Shown: piece by piece, positions 1 through 12,894 of the stretch
Layout of the letters: every line of letters starts with the position of its first letter
How positions within the stretch are numbered: the stretch's first letter is position 1
Assembly (NCBI RefSeq): GCF_010183535.1
Contig: NC_071333.1
Location: 12,894,587 to 12,958,586 of the forward strand
DNA length: 64,000 nucleotides
Origin: Caenorhabditis remanei
Taxonomy: Eukaryota; Nematoda; Chromadorea; Rhabditida; Rhabditidae
Direction of reading: 5' to 3'
Notes under the pieces: generated by a model
The model's input: the letters and a program-made list of their open reading frames with translations, nothing else
What the model was told of the DNA's origin: nothing
The model's database searches: none
Position numbers and translations under genes: made by a program

Positions 1-2
1 TC

Positions 3-813
3 AAGCAGTACCGCTACTACGACAAGTCGACCTGTGGATTCGACGAGGCCGGAGCTCTTGCCGACATTGCTCAAATTCCAGAAGGTGCTACCATCTTGCT
101 CCACGCTTGTGCTCACAACCCAACTGGAGTCGATCCATCTCGCGAGCAATGGAAGAAGATCTCCGACATTGTTAAGAAGCGTAACTTGTTCGTCTTCTTC
201 GACATGGCCTACCAAGGATTTGCTTCTGGAGATGTCGACAACGATGCCTTCGCCGTCCGATACTTCATTGAGCAAGGACACAACATCATCCTTTCCCAAT
301 CCTTTGCCAAGAACATGGGACTCTATGGTAAGTATATATTTTGTTTTACAAATGACAAACTAAATGTTTTTAGGAGAACGTGTCGGTGCTTTCTCCGTCG
401 TCACCTCTGATGCCGACGAAGCCGCTCGTGTCGCTTCCCAGGTGAAGATCCTCATCCGTCCACTCTACTCGAACCCACCAGTCCACGGAGCTCGTATTGC
501 TTCTCGCATCCTCTCGGACCCAGCTCTCAACAAACAATGGCTCGGAGACGTCAAGTTGATGGCTGATCGTATCATCACCATGAGAACCCAACTCAAGGAC
601 TTGCTCGCCAAGGAGGGATCCACCCGCAACTGGGAGCACATCACCAACCAAATTGGAATGTTCTGCTTCACCGGCATCAACCAACAACAAGTCGAGAAAC
701 TCATCAAGGAGCACTCTGTCTACTTGACCAAGGACGGACGTATCTCTGTTGCTGGTATCTCGTCGAACAACGTCGCCTACCTTGCCCATGCTCTCCACCA
801 AGTCACCAAGTAA
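3..813 (+). CDS. got-2.2: Mitochondrial-type aspartate aminotransferase, 3' part (start outside window)
   Basis: Converts aspartate and 2-oxoglutarate to oxaloacetate and glutamate using pyridoxal phosphate; GOT2-type enzymes act in the mitochondrial matrix and the malate-aspartate shuttle. The window opens inside the coding region (frame starts at base 3). Two exons are visible, 3-327 and 374-813, joined by a 46-nt intron with a GTAAGT donor and TTTTTAG acceptor. The substrate-binding stretch HNPTGVDP is present, and [12 protein letters not shown] contains the lysine that forms the Schiff base with PLP. The C-terminal domain runs intact to TAA at 811-813, and an AATAAA signal lies near 975. 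C. elegans has two GOT2 paralogues, got-2.1 and got-2.2; I choose got-2.2 because I recall it on X, where the other named genes here lie. The family is sure; the paralogue is an inference. Confidence 0.9.
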
Positions 814-1662
814 ATTGGCGTCGTTTTAACTCTTCCCATCTAACTTATTCTATCTGTCATAATAGAATAATGATTTTTTTTGTCTTTTTGGTTTTCTTAT
901 TCTCCGGTTGTAGAATGGCATTCTGCTTTATTGTATTCTTAACTAGCCACTATTTCTTTTTCTGAGAATGGGAAAATAAATAAATTTGGTATGAAAATAT
1001 CTGCAGATAGGTGGTTGTAATGGAACTAAAAACTAAAACAAATCGAGCGTCAATGTTGGAAAGAGAACACATAGTTATTTAAAATCATGTTCGTTCCTGT
1101 TGTGATGCTCGGAGCATCGTGTTGCCTCTTATCAAGCCAAGAATTCGAAAAAAAGCGAGTAGTTTAGTTATCATTTAATATTTATATTCCATTTTTATTT
1201 TGTTGAGTGATCTTGATTTTTCGCATGGTATATAGTTTTTTATTCAGATAGGTATTGTATCATCTCCTTAATTCTTCATTGAATTCGTTAGAAGTTATTT
1301 CACATCTTTCAACAGAAATAACCGGTGAAATCCAGTAGGCTGGCATTATTTTTATTAATTAATCGGAGGTAATGGTGTAAACAAGAGAGTAAATAATTTT
1401 TTCAAAGATTGCAAAATGATCTCTTTCGTTGCAAGATTCAACCTGCTGTTCAAAACCGACACAACATTCATATGCCTTTTCCCCATTGCGTCCTTTGGCA
1501 AGTATTCTGACTGTTTCTCTCTGCCCTCTCATTCTGTGAATTATTGTCGTTTCTCACTTTGTTACACTCTCTCTGTCTCTCTGGTAGTATTGATTCTCAT
1601 ATTCGACCCATCTGGCATTGAGCTGTTTTCTTCCCTGCTTTTTGTCATTTGCATGGAATATT
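814..1662. other. Intergenic: aminotransferase 3' UTR and upstream region of the THAP-like gene
   Basis: An AATAAA-type polyadenylation signal near 975 probably ends the aminotransferase transcript. The rest is AT-rich with a pyrimidine-rich part around 1480-1600. An open frame at 1416-1673 has no recognisable protein character and ends inside the first exon of the next gene. I see no other feature. Confidence 0.6.
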
Positions 1663-3066
1663 ATGGAATTTGAAATGGTACGTTTTTTTATTACTAAGAA
1701 TTATATAATTATAGATTTTCTCAGGGTGATCAGGCGCACGATCCGGAAATTCTGACACATCTTTTAATCGACTTCATAATAGATACCGGCCTCAACTTCT
1801 CGGCTGTCGATAATTTGAAGTTTCATAAGTTTGTGAATTATGTGAAACCTGGAGTGAAACTACCAACGTCCGTGGAGGTGACTGTAAGTCATTTTTTCAT
1901 GTTTGAATTTTCAACATATGAATTTTTTACAGACATTCTACGATACATATTACGAGGAAATCACGGGATTGAATGATAATGTGTTGGTGAATGTAGGAAA
2001 CGACGGTGATAGAAACAGTGAAGAATACATACACGTTGATGAAGCTGGCAATCAAATAGAATACCAATCACGTGAGCTCCCGAATACTGAGCCGCATACT
2101 CTGAAAGATTCGATGGAAGTGAATTCAAACGAGTTGACTATACAAATACAAAATATGGAGTCCACGGATCAAAACTTAGGATTGGGTTATGGAGCAGCTT
2201 CCGAAAAAGGAATTTTTCCGAGTGAACAACTTCAAATGTCGGATGAGCGCTTGGCAATTGGTACTAAAAATCACAAAGAAGAGAAGTGTTTACTGATAAA
2301 TTGTGAAAACTTGAACAACATCATGCCAGAGGCTCCATCATCAGGATCTCTTAACAGTGATGAAGATGTTTTTATCCTGCAAGAATCATCATCAGAAAGC
2401 TCACGTATGGGACAAGAGTCGCCGTCCTTTCAAGATTCGAATTCATATGCTTCATCCTCATTGGTTCCAGCACTTCATCGCAAAAGTTTTGGAAACATGG
2501 AGATAAAACAAGAAAATCTGACAAATCTTCCATATCCAGAGTATTTACTGGGTTGTAAAGTGCACAAGATTGAGAAGAACATTGTCACGTTGAAAAGCAT
2601 TCCTGGATATTTGCAATATCCATGCTTGGTGTGCTGTGAAAGAAAAAAAGGAAGACACATGCGAGAAGTGGAGGGTTATCACGCATACATAATGATTTTT
2701 GCTTGCATCAAAAATGGATATTACTCGAAAGAAAAAGGAATGATGATTTCTCGTTTGCGCAAGTTTTATTCCTGTCGATCCCATTTGGATGATATGGTGA
2801 GTTTTATTAGAGTGTTTATAACGATGAAAAAAAACTTTATTCAGTATAACAGCGCTTGCAAGCATATGGGCATAGCGAAATACAGTACGGATGTTCATAC
2901 CGGAAACAAAAAGATCGTAAATGCTTTTCCCCTTATCAACGAAATCAAAAGCAGTCGAGAAACAATCAAAAGGAATAATAGTCTTGGTAGTTTCATAGGA
3001 CTTGTTAGAACATTCTGTGAAACATACAAACGAGATTACCACGCTTATAATATAGTTCACAGCTAA
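1663..3066 (+). CDS. hAT-like N-terminus plus THAP-like C2CH zinc finger protein
   Basis: Predicted four exons: 1663-1677, 1725-1883, 1933-2796 and 2845-3066, giving about 419 residues. The first exon codes only MEFEM and is the least certain part. Exons 2-3 resemble the N-terminal region of hAT transposases (a run of LLIDFIIDTGLNFSAVD, then VNYVKPGVKLPTS and TFYDTYYEE). A long acidic, Ser-rich linker follows. The C-terminal third has CLVC, then about 45 residues, then CRSH, the C-x2-C...C-x2-H spacing of a THAP DNA-binding finger. Nematode chromatin regulators such as LIN-15B also carry THAP-like fingers, so a transcriptional role is plausible but inferred. The last intron (2797-2844) is 48 nt, in frame and stop-free, so retention would insert 16 residues right after the finger. 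There are no transposon ends, so this looks like a host gene. Confidence 0.75.
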
Positions 3067-3556
3067 ATGTTTTTTATTTACTTTTGCTGCCAACAAAGAC
3101 AGATATCATTCATTATTATTAATTTCAAATGTTCAATGACGGTTCAAGTATTATTTTCCCATGTTTCCATTTCTTGGTTTTCTATTTTCAATGAATAAAA
3201 CTAATGATACCAATACATTGGTTTGTAAAAAAGCTTGTGTGAGTCAAAAATCAACTCTGTATCGATAAAGCTTACGTTTGCTCCATTGCAAGAGAGAAAT
3301 TTCAACACATTAAACTATTAGAAATTGACAAACCAAAAACTTTTTGCGTGCATCCTTAGGTTTCACAGCATATTTTAGTCTGCGTTACGGACATCTTTTC
3401 AAAAATCACTTTCTTTGAATAGCGTCTTTTGATACATGTGTTGTCCCGTCACGTTAAAAACCTGCGCCTGCTGCTACTCACATCTAGTAACTAAACAAGT
3501 AACTCGGTTATGAAAGGCAACAATTTATTCAAAATTCTGAATGAAAGCATTGAAAT
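3067..3556. other. Convergent intergenic region between two 3' ends
   Basis: This holds the 3' UTRs of the THAP-like gene (+) and the transthyretin-like gene (-). An AATAAA signal for the plus-strand gene lies near 3194. Nothing else is visible. Confidence 0.6.
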
Positions 3557-4159
3557 TTAAAATGGTCTATTTTCCCACATCATGGTGAGGTTGGATGGCC
3601 CGACTTCTTTTTCAGGGACGGTGAGATCAATGTTGTGTCTGATTTTTGTCCAGCTGAAAGAAAAATGTGTTTTATGGGAAGACGAGACTCTTAACATTAC
3701 CGTTCTACCGGAAGGAAAGATCCAATGTCATCTTTGAATTCCATCACGTGTCTCTTTTCGTTACAGTTGTGCAGAATCTTTATTTGGAGGTCGTATGTGG
3801 TCTGCAATACAAATATTATCATCCTGTAGAGAGATTGTTCTTACCGAATTTTTTGGAAAGTCTTTGGCAATGGCGACATAGATGTAGGTGTCAACAGCAT
3901 CAACAGGTTCAAGTTCAGAGATGGGAATTGAGCTGAAAATGTACTAATTGATATTTTTTCTTGAATAAAAATGTACTTACAATTGTGGACCTTTCCTTAG
4001 AATTGTGACAAGGTATCTCATGCTTGTTTCATTACAGTAGATTTTCCCTTCGATTTGAAAAAACCGCTTAACCTTGGGCCCAAGTGGTTCCGGAGTGGTA
4101 CTATTCATGGCTTCCACAGTGATGAGTAGAATACCCAGAAGCAAATGAATGGTATTCAT
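3557..4159 (-). CDS. Secreted transthyretin-like (TTR) family protein
   Basis: Four exons on the minus strand, 4159-3981, 3932-3845, 3801-3701 and 3653-3557, code for 154 residues with consistent reading phase. The N-terminus (MNTIHLLLGILLITVEA) is a signal peptide. The body follows the nematode transthyretin-like pattern: an early IEGKIYCN strand (compare V-G-x-L-x-C-N in the family), a central beta-rich part, and a late strand YDLQIKILHNCN with the conserved His-x-Cys. The sequence is divergent and somewhat longer at the C-terminus than common family members. An acceptor at 4171 just upstream of the ATG implies SL trans-splicing or a distant 5' UTR exon. TTR-like proteins are extracellular and mostly of unknown role (one, TTR-52, bridges apoptotic cells). 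The gene structure is firm, the family call fairly good, the function unknown. Confidence 0.75.
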
Positions 4160-7100
4160 TCTGCCTGAACTGAAAACACTGTTGTATTTTAATGATTAGT
4201 CAATGTTCATTTATGAATACGTATAAACGTGATAATTTGAAGAGAAGAAAAAAAAAATCAGGCAGAGTCGGCTACCTCACCACCCACAACTAAAAATCTT
4301 TAGAAACTGGGTGATCGAACAATCAGAACGAAAGAAATGAAGATCAGGAAGAAGATAACACACGAAGTAAGAGGTCCGCTGCTCGAAAAGAGGCACTATT
4401 TGATAAATGATGATGGGAAAGTAAGAACCGTTGGTGTGGTTTATTGGTTTTTTGCAGTTTGTGTAATGCTGTCTGATGTGAACTCTCCCCATACACCACT
4501 CGGATCAAAAGTCTAATTTTGCAGACGGCCGTCTGGAGTGTAATACGTGAAAGATGGCTTTGAACCTGAATATAAGATGTCTCCGCATTTTGAATATAAA
4601 CGAAGCTGTAGAATAAAACTTTGTCAAAAAACTCATTCAATTTAGCTAGAGAATTCGAGAAAGAAAATTGGTGATCCATATCTAGCAGTTAGATGTTTGA
4701 AATTATTTTCGAAAATGAATGTCCTCTGGTATTTAATTCAATATGAATATATTTACTATTTCCAGGATATCGTAGTTTTGACTTATGTGTTGTAAAATTA
4801 AAGGATGTGTGGTGTCGATAAAAACGCAGTGTCGATTTTGAAGAAAACGAATGTGTTGAGATGAAAGTGCCATTTTACCAAGGTCGGAGAAAGTTCGACG
4901 TGTACTTTTTTTTGTTCCAGAAGTTTGATGTGCTTGTCATCAATGTTGCACTCAACAGTTGTTAGAAACTAATCCGACTAAATCATACTTTCTGGGACAC
5001 GATCTCAAGCAAGGTTGTCATTGTTGTGCAAACTAGTCAAATTAGTAACAGATTGCAAAAAAAATTGTGATATGTACTACTCTTCTGATATAAGCACTGT
5101 TTGCATATACTGTTCTTTTCAAATTAGTTCCAAGATTTTTTGAAGTTGAAATCCCTGTTTCTCTGCCCATTTTTTCCCGTAAAAGCTGATAGTGAGCACT
5201 GACCATCACCGTTGTTTATTTGTTCACTTAATACAAACGGTCAGCAGATCTTTTTCCGTTTTTTCTCAGATACTCACTTCAACTATCTCAAACCCCTCAG
5301 TTTATTAACAACCATTTAGAGAACAAAGCGCTTCCCTGCTGTATTGTTATCTGACGTATAATAATCAAACATCCCAACGTAAATCATCAATTCAATACAA
5401 TTCAGGATTACGAAAGTGATGTACAGTTATTTGATCAGCTTCAGGTGTTTGCTGCTCGGCTCATTGACTCATGTTTTTTGACGACACACCAATCGTTTGG
5501 AGCTGTGCGCACACACTCAGCAGACCGACGGTTTTGCTTATTGTCGGTTTTTGAAATAATGGAAAACAGAAAAAACGGGAGAATAATAGCCAACACACTG
5601 CTGTTCAAATTATGAAATCAACCTGACCCAAAAATAGATATTGTTGTGAATTGTATAGTGAATCTTGAATCATAATTGTTTTTGAGCTGTTTTGTCCACA
5701 ATCTTACTGAATCTTGATTTAAATTAAAAATCAAAGTTTTGGACATTCACAAATTGAACAGTAGTTATGTTTCAACATATGAAAAGAAATTCAGCTGCCA
5801 CACACATATTTATGAAAAGTCTCAGATTTATGTGGTCCCCCGGTTTTTTCTTGCTTTCTTTGAGTATGTTTGCTGTTAATCAACAAAAAACCTGTGAGAA
5901 TATCACCTGCCAGTTCATGTATCAACCCACATAATTAGTGTTTCTGAAAAGAAAAAAATTTCCAGAGCACTCCTGGGAAAGTCAACAGTTGTGAGTCATT
6001 GCGTAGGTGTGCTCGAAACTTAGTCAGTTGGTTTTGCTCTCACAATGATCTTTTGTTCATTATCAAGTACTTTTTGTTTTTATAACATAGAACGAACATA
6101 ATAATTAGATTCTTAGAAATGTTTTTGTTAGTAGAAGAGAATTATGAAATTACTTTTCCTGGTATAGGATGTTTTTTTTTTTGCTGAAATGAAATAATCG
6201 GAATCGAAGGAAATAAAGTAAAAATAATTAGTCCTGTTTTGTTTTTTGAACTCCCTCATAATGATTAATGACTGGAATTCCGACAAAAAAGAATAACTTA
6301 TCTTCAACAAAATTCGCGTTTGGAATTCGATACCAGTGTGAAATTGGATTCCTTCAAAGTCCAACTCTTCTTTTGTCTTTTTCATTTCAAAACGATAAAA
6401 AAATGAGACGACGTCGTTTCAGTTTCAATTATTCTCTCCTATTCTCTCCGGAAACGAGAAAAGACACCCGACATTAATGAGATGCGAGAAAAGAAAAAAC
6501 CACCTAATGCTTTTCTTCTAAGTGCCTTTGGGAATCTGTCTGGAATTTGTGATTAGTCGTTTGTTTTGTTTTCTGTTACATTTAAAATCCCCGCATGGAA
6601 ATAATAAAAACTTCCGCAATGTATTCATCAATCAAAACAAACAGCCCAATACAACTAGTAGACAGAAATACACTTCCGACTCGTCTTTTCCTGATCCCAC
6701 AAATATCATATCCGGATAAAGATCATAAGAAAGTAAAGGGATCTTTAAAAAACAACCGTTTATATCTTCTTTACATCGGACGGAGAGGGTCATTAAAATC
6801 ATTAGAGCAGAACATTTAGAACTACTTTCCTAAGATTTGTTCTGAGAAGAGTTCTAAATGGTTTCACTGAAAGTCTATTCAAGTGCACTGAACCGAGAAC
6901 ATGAAAACAGATGTATGTTTTCCCTATCTTTTCCCTTTAGATGTTTTTCCTTTACCCGTGTTCCATGAGCTTTGTAAGTTCACAAGACCGACTAATCTCA
7001 CGAACCCACGGCAATAAATTTGATTGATTGACAGAATCGAATTAAACGAAAGAAAAAAGATTAATAAAATCTACCGTAGTACTGACGTTTTTCACACAAT

Positions 7101-10100
7101 TTGTCCCTCTGTCAAAAGCGAATTCCGTTTTGAGATAACAACCGTTAAATAAATTAAAACGGCGCAATTATGGTTGTTGTTCTTGAATGATTTTATCGAG
7201 ATCGAAACCGAGAAAAGATTAAAAACCGGGAGGCAAAACTATCTCGTGACTTTGGTTTTCTATTTTGTGTTGAGAAACTGTAGAAATTTCCGGTTTGGGT
7301 GAACAACACTTGACAGTATCAATGACGAATATAGACTAAAGTGAAAGTGTCAAAGTTTACCAATATCTTTTCAGAATTTTCTGTAAACTTTGAACGTGAC
7401 GGATTTTTAAATGTGTCCTCAAATCCGTTTTTTCTTCATTTTTAGACACGTGTCTTTCAGAAAACATATGTCTCTTATATTTGTTTCTAATCCTCCTGAC
7501 AACCTTTCTCAAACAATTTTCTTTTATTTTCTCTCGATGAAGCCCTCGGTTTTTGCTCATTCCTTCATCCTTATAGTCCAGTTGTCCCTTGGTCTTTTCG
7601 CGTCAATGCCCTTAAGCAACAAAAAACTAATCTCTCTAAGAAATTCCCAAAGAGCAAGTTCAAGTCTGAAAGTGACTGGTCCTGAAAAATGCGAGGTCGA
7701 AAATAGAAACCTGAAACACTTTATTTTTATTTTCTTGTTTGGCTGGGAGTAGTGAGTTGGGCAAAAAAGTTTGCTACATATGCAAGCACTTCTGAATAAT
7801 TGACATTGGTATGTAACCGAAGAAGAAATGAGAAAAGAGTAAAAACCAAAAAGAGTTTTCCCCCGGAAACACATTAAATAGAAATAGATTGTCAGATGGA
7901 GTCCTTGTCACAATTCAATTCCTTTCTCCTGCCAACAAGTAGGTTAGAAAACGAGAATTTCATTTACGGAAGAATTAGTGTGACCTTCAGTCGTGGATAT
8001 TTTTTTTGCAGAACCAAGAAATGATCACCAGAGCAGTTTTATGCATAAAGTGTGTTGTGAAGATGACATTTCCTTAGATATACTGCACCTTTTTACGTCA
8101 CACATTTTATCTATCGACACTTTTATTTGATCGTGATTCACCACACCCAATGAGTGTTTCAAACGCCGTGAACACAGTGAGAAAAGAACAAAAAAAGTTG
8201 TGAGCAAACATGTAGTCTGAAATATGATCTCGATAGATGTTACCAGAAGTTCAAATTCGATAACAAGTTTTCATCTTCCTTTTTAATAATTTATTTTTTG
8301 GAAATTCTCCCAAATTCTGTGAATAGCTTCCCTTTTCTTCGAACAGCTTGTTATTTTTCACTTCTTCCTTTCATTTGGTGTGAGACGCATGAGTCATACT
8401 GCCAAAAAAGCGGTCTAGAATGAGGAAATTGGTTTTCAATTGGGAGAATTGAATTGAATTCAAAATCAAATTTAACAGAAATTTCATTTGAACTTATTCT
8501 TCAGTCTTGTTCCGGATAAAATTTTTTTTTTATTTTATCCAACTTCCCTAAATAAGAAATTTCGACTCAAGTTTCTTCAAATCCCCACCAAGAAATATAT
8601 TTTTGGCCGGCTCGATTACTCAGCTCGCTTTCCATGAAAAATGAATTATTAATGAAATTGGTTTCTTTAAGTTTTTGCAAAACTCGATCAATCTCATTTC
8701 AGTATTCCTTTCAAGAGAGGTCGATTCTAGAATATTAAGTGGATTATCGGACTGAGAAAATTCTGCGAAGAAAGCGTGCGAAAAACCACAAGACGGAACC
8801 ACAGGATAAGCTTAGATTGTGCTGAATGTGGGCGATAAACCAATTCCAAGGAGCGATTAATCAAATTAAGACATCCGTTGCTCACAGTTCTGAAAATCCA
8901 GAAGACTCTGATTCAAAACTAGAATATATCCTTTATATCCTTTGGACCCCTCAAATGCATGTCGAAATCCTCCGGCCCTTTATTCGCACTTTCTTCTTTT
9001 CCTGTTCTTCAAAAGAAGTGTCCAAAGTGCTCTCAGCGTACTCCATTTGCAATTCAAAGGAAGTGCGGAAATTCTAAAAAGATCCTGCGAAAGAGTGGAA
9101 AAGACGTAAAGCCTTCTAACTTTTGGGAAGTCTGAATTTCTGCAGACGTCTTCTCTTCAACTTCTTTTATGTGTCGCTTCCACACCCTTCCCTTCCTTGG
9201 ACGTCAACGATTTGCATCGTTTTGCATCACAAAAAGAACTGCGTCGTTTTCGAAAAGTTTCGAAAGAAAGGAAAAGCAAGTGCTTCTCCGAAATGATTCG
9301 AAAAACATTTTCATGGTTGTGATAGGTGAGAAAAAGAAGAAGAAGAAGAGATAGCACTCCAGCTAGTGCCATGTTCCTTGTAAGTTTTTCGTGTGGGAGC
9401 AATAGGAAGCAATGAGCATGTCTGAATGAAAGGAAAAAAAAACAATATAGCAAGTCTCCCCCACTTATGAATAATTTGTGGGCCAACAAAGGAAAAAGGG
9501 AAAGGAAGTGCTACACTTTCGTATGTATTCATAAGTTTGTCGTCGACACTTTCGAGTCCGTGTACTTTGTTAGACCAAACTTTCGTTACACATATCAAAC
9601 ACAACAAGAAAGATAAGCAGAAATCAAGAATCAGAAATGAAGACGTGTTTTTCTATTATTTCAGTCGGAAAGTTTGGCTTCGTGATGCAATCATACAAAA
9701 ATAAGATTTCGCCATTTAAGTTTCCTAATGAATCATCAGCTAGAAAGGTCATAGACGGGAATGGTGACGCATTAATTTCAAGCACAAATCACCACAACCC
9801 CTAGAAGAGTAAGATAAGAAGGAAGAAAGATCAAGGGACAGTCAGAATGACGACATAAAAACAGAGAAAGTTGCTGAACAGCGAGTCGTTCGCACTCTAG
9901 ATTCTGAATGTTACAAGTAAACAGTATAAGGATTTGTACAATTTGAATGTAAAAAATGTTCAAACTACATTCATCGTTTCATGTAGTTTTGACCAATATA
10001 CAATCCAATTTCAATGAAATCTCTCGACTTGCCCCTTTTATTTCAAATTGCCCTTATTGGCCGTGTGGCCTCGATTTTCATTTCATTTCAGGTATCTTCG

Positions 10101-12046
10101 GAACCACCACCCACGACGCGACTTCGCGCCCAATGTCGTCGACAAGACGGCTTGTCGCCGCGCCGAAAAACATTTTTTCTCCACTCACTCGCACTATTTA
10201 TCGTCTTACAACCCCTGCGCCTCTGAGTTCATTCTGATGAGCTTCTTGTCTTGATCTTCTTTTTTTTCCTTTCCGCTCCCGGCCGTCTCCCACGGGATGA
10301 TGTAATCCTTCGCGGGAGGTGAAAGAGCGAGCAGGTTGAAGGATGCGCAGAGTGCCCTCAGAAAAGAGATAGCGGGGAGAAAAAAAACTCTACGGAGAAT
10401 TTCGAAACTATTCGAAACTATTCGAACCTGGGTGACGAGAGTGATAGGCATTTTCGAAACTTTTCGGAGTGATCACTAGAATTTCCAGAAGAAATCACAA
10501 CTCAATCATCAGAAACACTATAATTTGAGTTTTTGTTTATTGTTTGTCGATTGTGTATCTTCTGTCTCACCCATGACAAGAAAAAAGATAAAAAGTTTAT
10601 GTTTGTCAAAAAAGTTAATCGTTAATCTCTGAGCCTCTAAGGTAGGCGGCGGCGGTAATTTCTCCCTTCCTGTTCACAAATCAACCACTCCTATCCCACA
10701 ATCCCATTCATGCTGGGAGCAATCCTCAAATTTCAGACCAAAAACTCATTGGAAATGTGATGTTTGGTTGGGAGGGGAATAGGGTCCTCTCATTTTTTTT
10801 CTCGTTTGCTCAAAAAAAGAGAGACAGGAAGCATACACACAAGTTGATTAGAAACGCTTCTCTTGAAAATAACCTCCACCCTCACACACACAGGAAGTCG
10901 TTGCAGAAAAGGGGAATTGGTTTTGGATTGACCAAAATAGAAAAAAAATGAGATAGCAATAGGTTCAGACAAAGTACATGCCCCCAGAGTAACGACGAAC
11001 GTGCCTCATTATATATGTATTCTAGGGAGAATTCTGAAAGTGCATTACGCATGATACTTAGTCATGAAAGGATCAGACAGAGCTGGAGATCAAAGAATTT
11101 GTGCATGAAAATACAATGAAATCTACGAATCTAATTTTCAGACAATCGGTTGTAGCAGATCAAGTCAATTGACGACAACCCGTAGTGCTTGATGACTGAT
11201 ATTATTTTATCCATGAGAAACCGAATACAAAATCCTGTTTTGAGTGTCATATAACTCCCGAAAGAGCCGTCTACGGAGGAGGAAGAAGATTTGTCTGATC
11301 TGTTGAACAAACTTATGAGTACTCTGAGAAGGAGAGGATTCATAAAATAAATAAGAGACGATTCTTTGAAAAATTGGGAAAAATGTGTTGCAACATCTAG
11401 TTTGATCACACTTTGGAACGGTGAACCTGAAATGTCCTGATAACATGATAAGACGATAGAACAATATCGTCAGTTTTGATCTCTAGATTATCTCCGCGTC
11501 TGTGATGTTTCGGCGGCAGGCTGTAGATATAAGCAAGTTTTCAATTCTTCCAACCATGTGACTTTTCGATAAATATCCGGAAAATGACATTGTCATAACA
11601 CTTTCTGCGAATTCCAAAGATTCAAATCTTGAAATTTTTGGCTACAGTGTCCAAAGCAGAAAAAAGACTGATTAGTAGTCCTTGACTGTAAAAATGTGGA
11701 AATGTAAAAATTTTTATGTAAGCTTTCGCTGAATTCCCTTTCTTCTGTACACACCTTGTCAATTCTACAGTAACACATTTTACAGCTACTCGATCTTACA
11801 CCTTCACATTGTTACTCCTATTTCATCAGACACTGCAACCCACTCTTCATTACTTTGTCTTTTTTCGAAAATCCACGAAAAATTGCAACAAAACCGGGGC
11901 GTGGCTGATATGTAATCGTTATCACTATCTCTTCCTCTTCTTCCAGTACAGTCTCTTTCCATGCATATTCGAAATTATTCGCAAAAAAGGATAGGCAGGC
12001 CAGAACATAAGAGAGGGCGAGAGAGGGGGAGGGCAGTCGGCTGACG
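4160..12046. other. Long noncoding stretch (left part of a 17-kb gene desert)
   Basis: No open frame here has a codon pattern, splice context or family resemblance that supports a protein gene. The frames present are short, AT-rich and often shadowed on the other strand. A GC-richer island at about 10080-10460 has several near-repeats of TTCGAAAC (10397-10460) and a short hairpin around 10138-10157, and looks more like regulatory DNA than coding DNA. I find no tRNA-like fold in this part. Confidence 0.5.
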
Positions 12047-12047
12047 C

Positions 12048-12079
12048 CCCGCCTACCACTGCCTCCGCCGTATAAAAGG
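12048..12079 (+). promoter_or_regulatory. Core promoter: CCCGCCTACC box and TATA box of a noncoding locus
   Basis: TATAAAAGG lies at 12071-12079, preceded 13 bp upstream by CCCGCCTACC (12048-12057) and a GA-rich tract at 12010-12033. The same 10-mer followed by TATAAAAGG stands in front of the collagen gene (34465-34488). A start site about 30 bp downstream (near 12100) is inferred. No protein gene follows on this strand for 9 kb. Confidence 0.65.
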
Positions 12080-12131
12080 GAGAAGGGGGAGGAGAGCAGG
12101 CACACATCGGATCCAGTTTGTCTGTTGGTTT

Positions 12132-12170
12132 GGTGTGCACCAGTTTGCACCATTTGGTGCTCAGTGCACC
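12132..12170 (+). ncRNA. Leader stem-loop of the candidate noncoding RNA
   Basis: GGTGTGCAC (12132-12140) pairs with GTGCACC (12164-12170) with one bulge, and inside it GCACC-ATTT-GGTGC (12147-12160) forms a second tight hairpin. CCATTTGGT (12150-12158) is the exact reverse complement of ACCAAATGG found in each of the three downstream cores. Confidence 0.6.
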
Positions 12171-12542
12171 TTACCTGAGATTCGACATGTCTTCTGAGCC
12201 ATCACCACTATTCTGAAATCCCGAAGCATTTCTATCCATTGCTTCATGGCTCCCGGCAATACCCCATTCTTTTCTTCAATCCTGACTTGCCACTTCTTCT
12301 ACCATCGCTATTCATATTATGCCACTCAAGCGATCTTGCCACGTCATCAACTCCATTCTCGTGTACTTTCGGACAATCTGAAGCTGGTCTTCAATCCAAC
12401 AAGCAGCTCGATAAGGAACCAGCCACATATGCAGTCGTCGATTAGATTGGTTTGCCACATCCTTTTCTTTTCTTTCTTTCCTTTCTTTTTTTAGTAGCAT
12501 TCACATCTATTGAGTAATTATGTTCTGAAAATGTTGTATTCT

Positions 12543-12619
12543 GAGTGCTTACATGCTTGAGCTACACTTCCGGTCATACGGTGGACCAAATGGAGGTTCA
12601 ATCAAGTTGGTTAGCACTC
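12543..12619 (+). repeat. Structured RNA repeat, copy 1
   Basis: Outer stem GAGTGCT (12543-12549) pairs with AGCACTC (12613-12619), followed inward by CTTGA with TCAAG. The core at 12567-12594 folds as ACTTCC with GGAGGT enclosing GGTC with GACC. The core is identical in copies 2 and 3. Confidence 0.75.
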
Positions 12620-12722
12620 ATCTTACCATGAGAATTCTTTACTTGATATAACTTCTTGGATGGGGTGGGACATTTCGAAACTAACACAGAAACACTTTTG
12701 CATCATTTAAACTGTGTGCTTT

Positions 12723-12802
12723 TTGAACGCTGGTATCCAGATGCACACTTCCGGTCATACGGTGGACCAAATGGAGGTTCCTTCTTGGTGGCCAGCGTTC
12801 AA
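12723..12802 (+). repeat. Structured RNA repeat, copy 2
   Basis: Outer stem TTGAACGCTGG (12723-12733) pairs perfectly with CCAGCGTTCAA (12792-12802), continued by CCA with TGG. The 28-nt core is at 12748-12775. The outer stem is unrelated in sequence to that of copy 1. Confidence 0.8.
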
Positions 12803-12894
12803 CCAGCCACTCAAAAATTTCAAATTTTGTTTCTGAAAAAGATGACAGTCTCATAAGAATTGTTTCCAAAAGAATCTCGCTTAAAGATAGGGTT

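Noticed and set aside
1416..1673. An 85-codon frame before the THAP-like gene
   Set aside because: Phe/Ser/Leu-rich pyrimidine-tract translation that ends inside the next gene's first exon.
3667..3936. Plus-strand frame opposite the transthyretin-like gene
   Set aside because: Antisense shadow of minus-strand exons that have consistent phase and splice sites.
11905..11920. TGATATGTAATC, resembling the 5' part of miR-62
   Set aside because: Only about 12 bases agree, the rest of the mature sequence differs, and no pre-miRNA hairpin surrounds it.
12239..12494. Two overlapping 68- and 82-codon frames in the noncoding locus
   Set aside because: Composition is not gene-like, the starts are weak, the frames end in a polypyrimidine tract, and they do not include the repeated cores.
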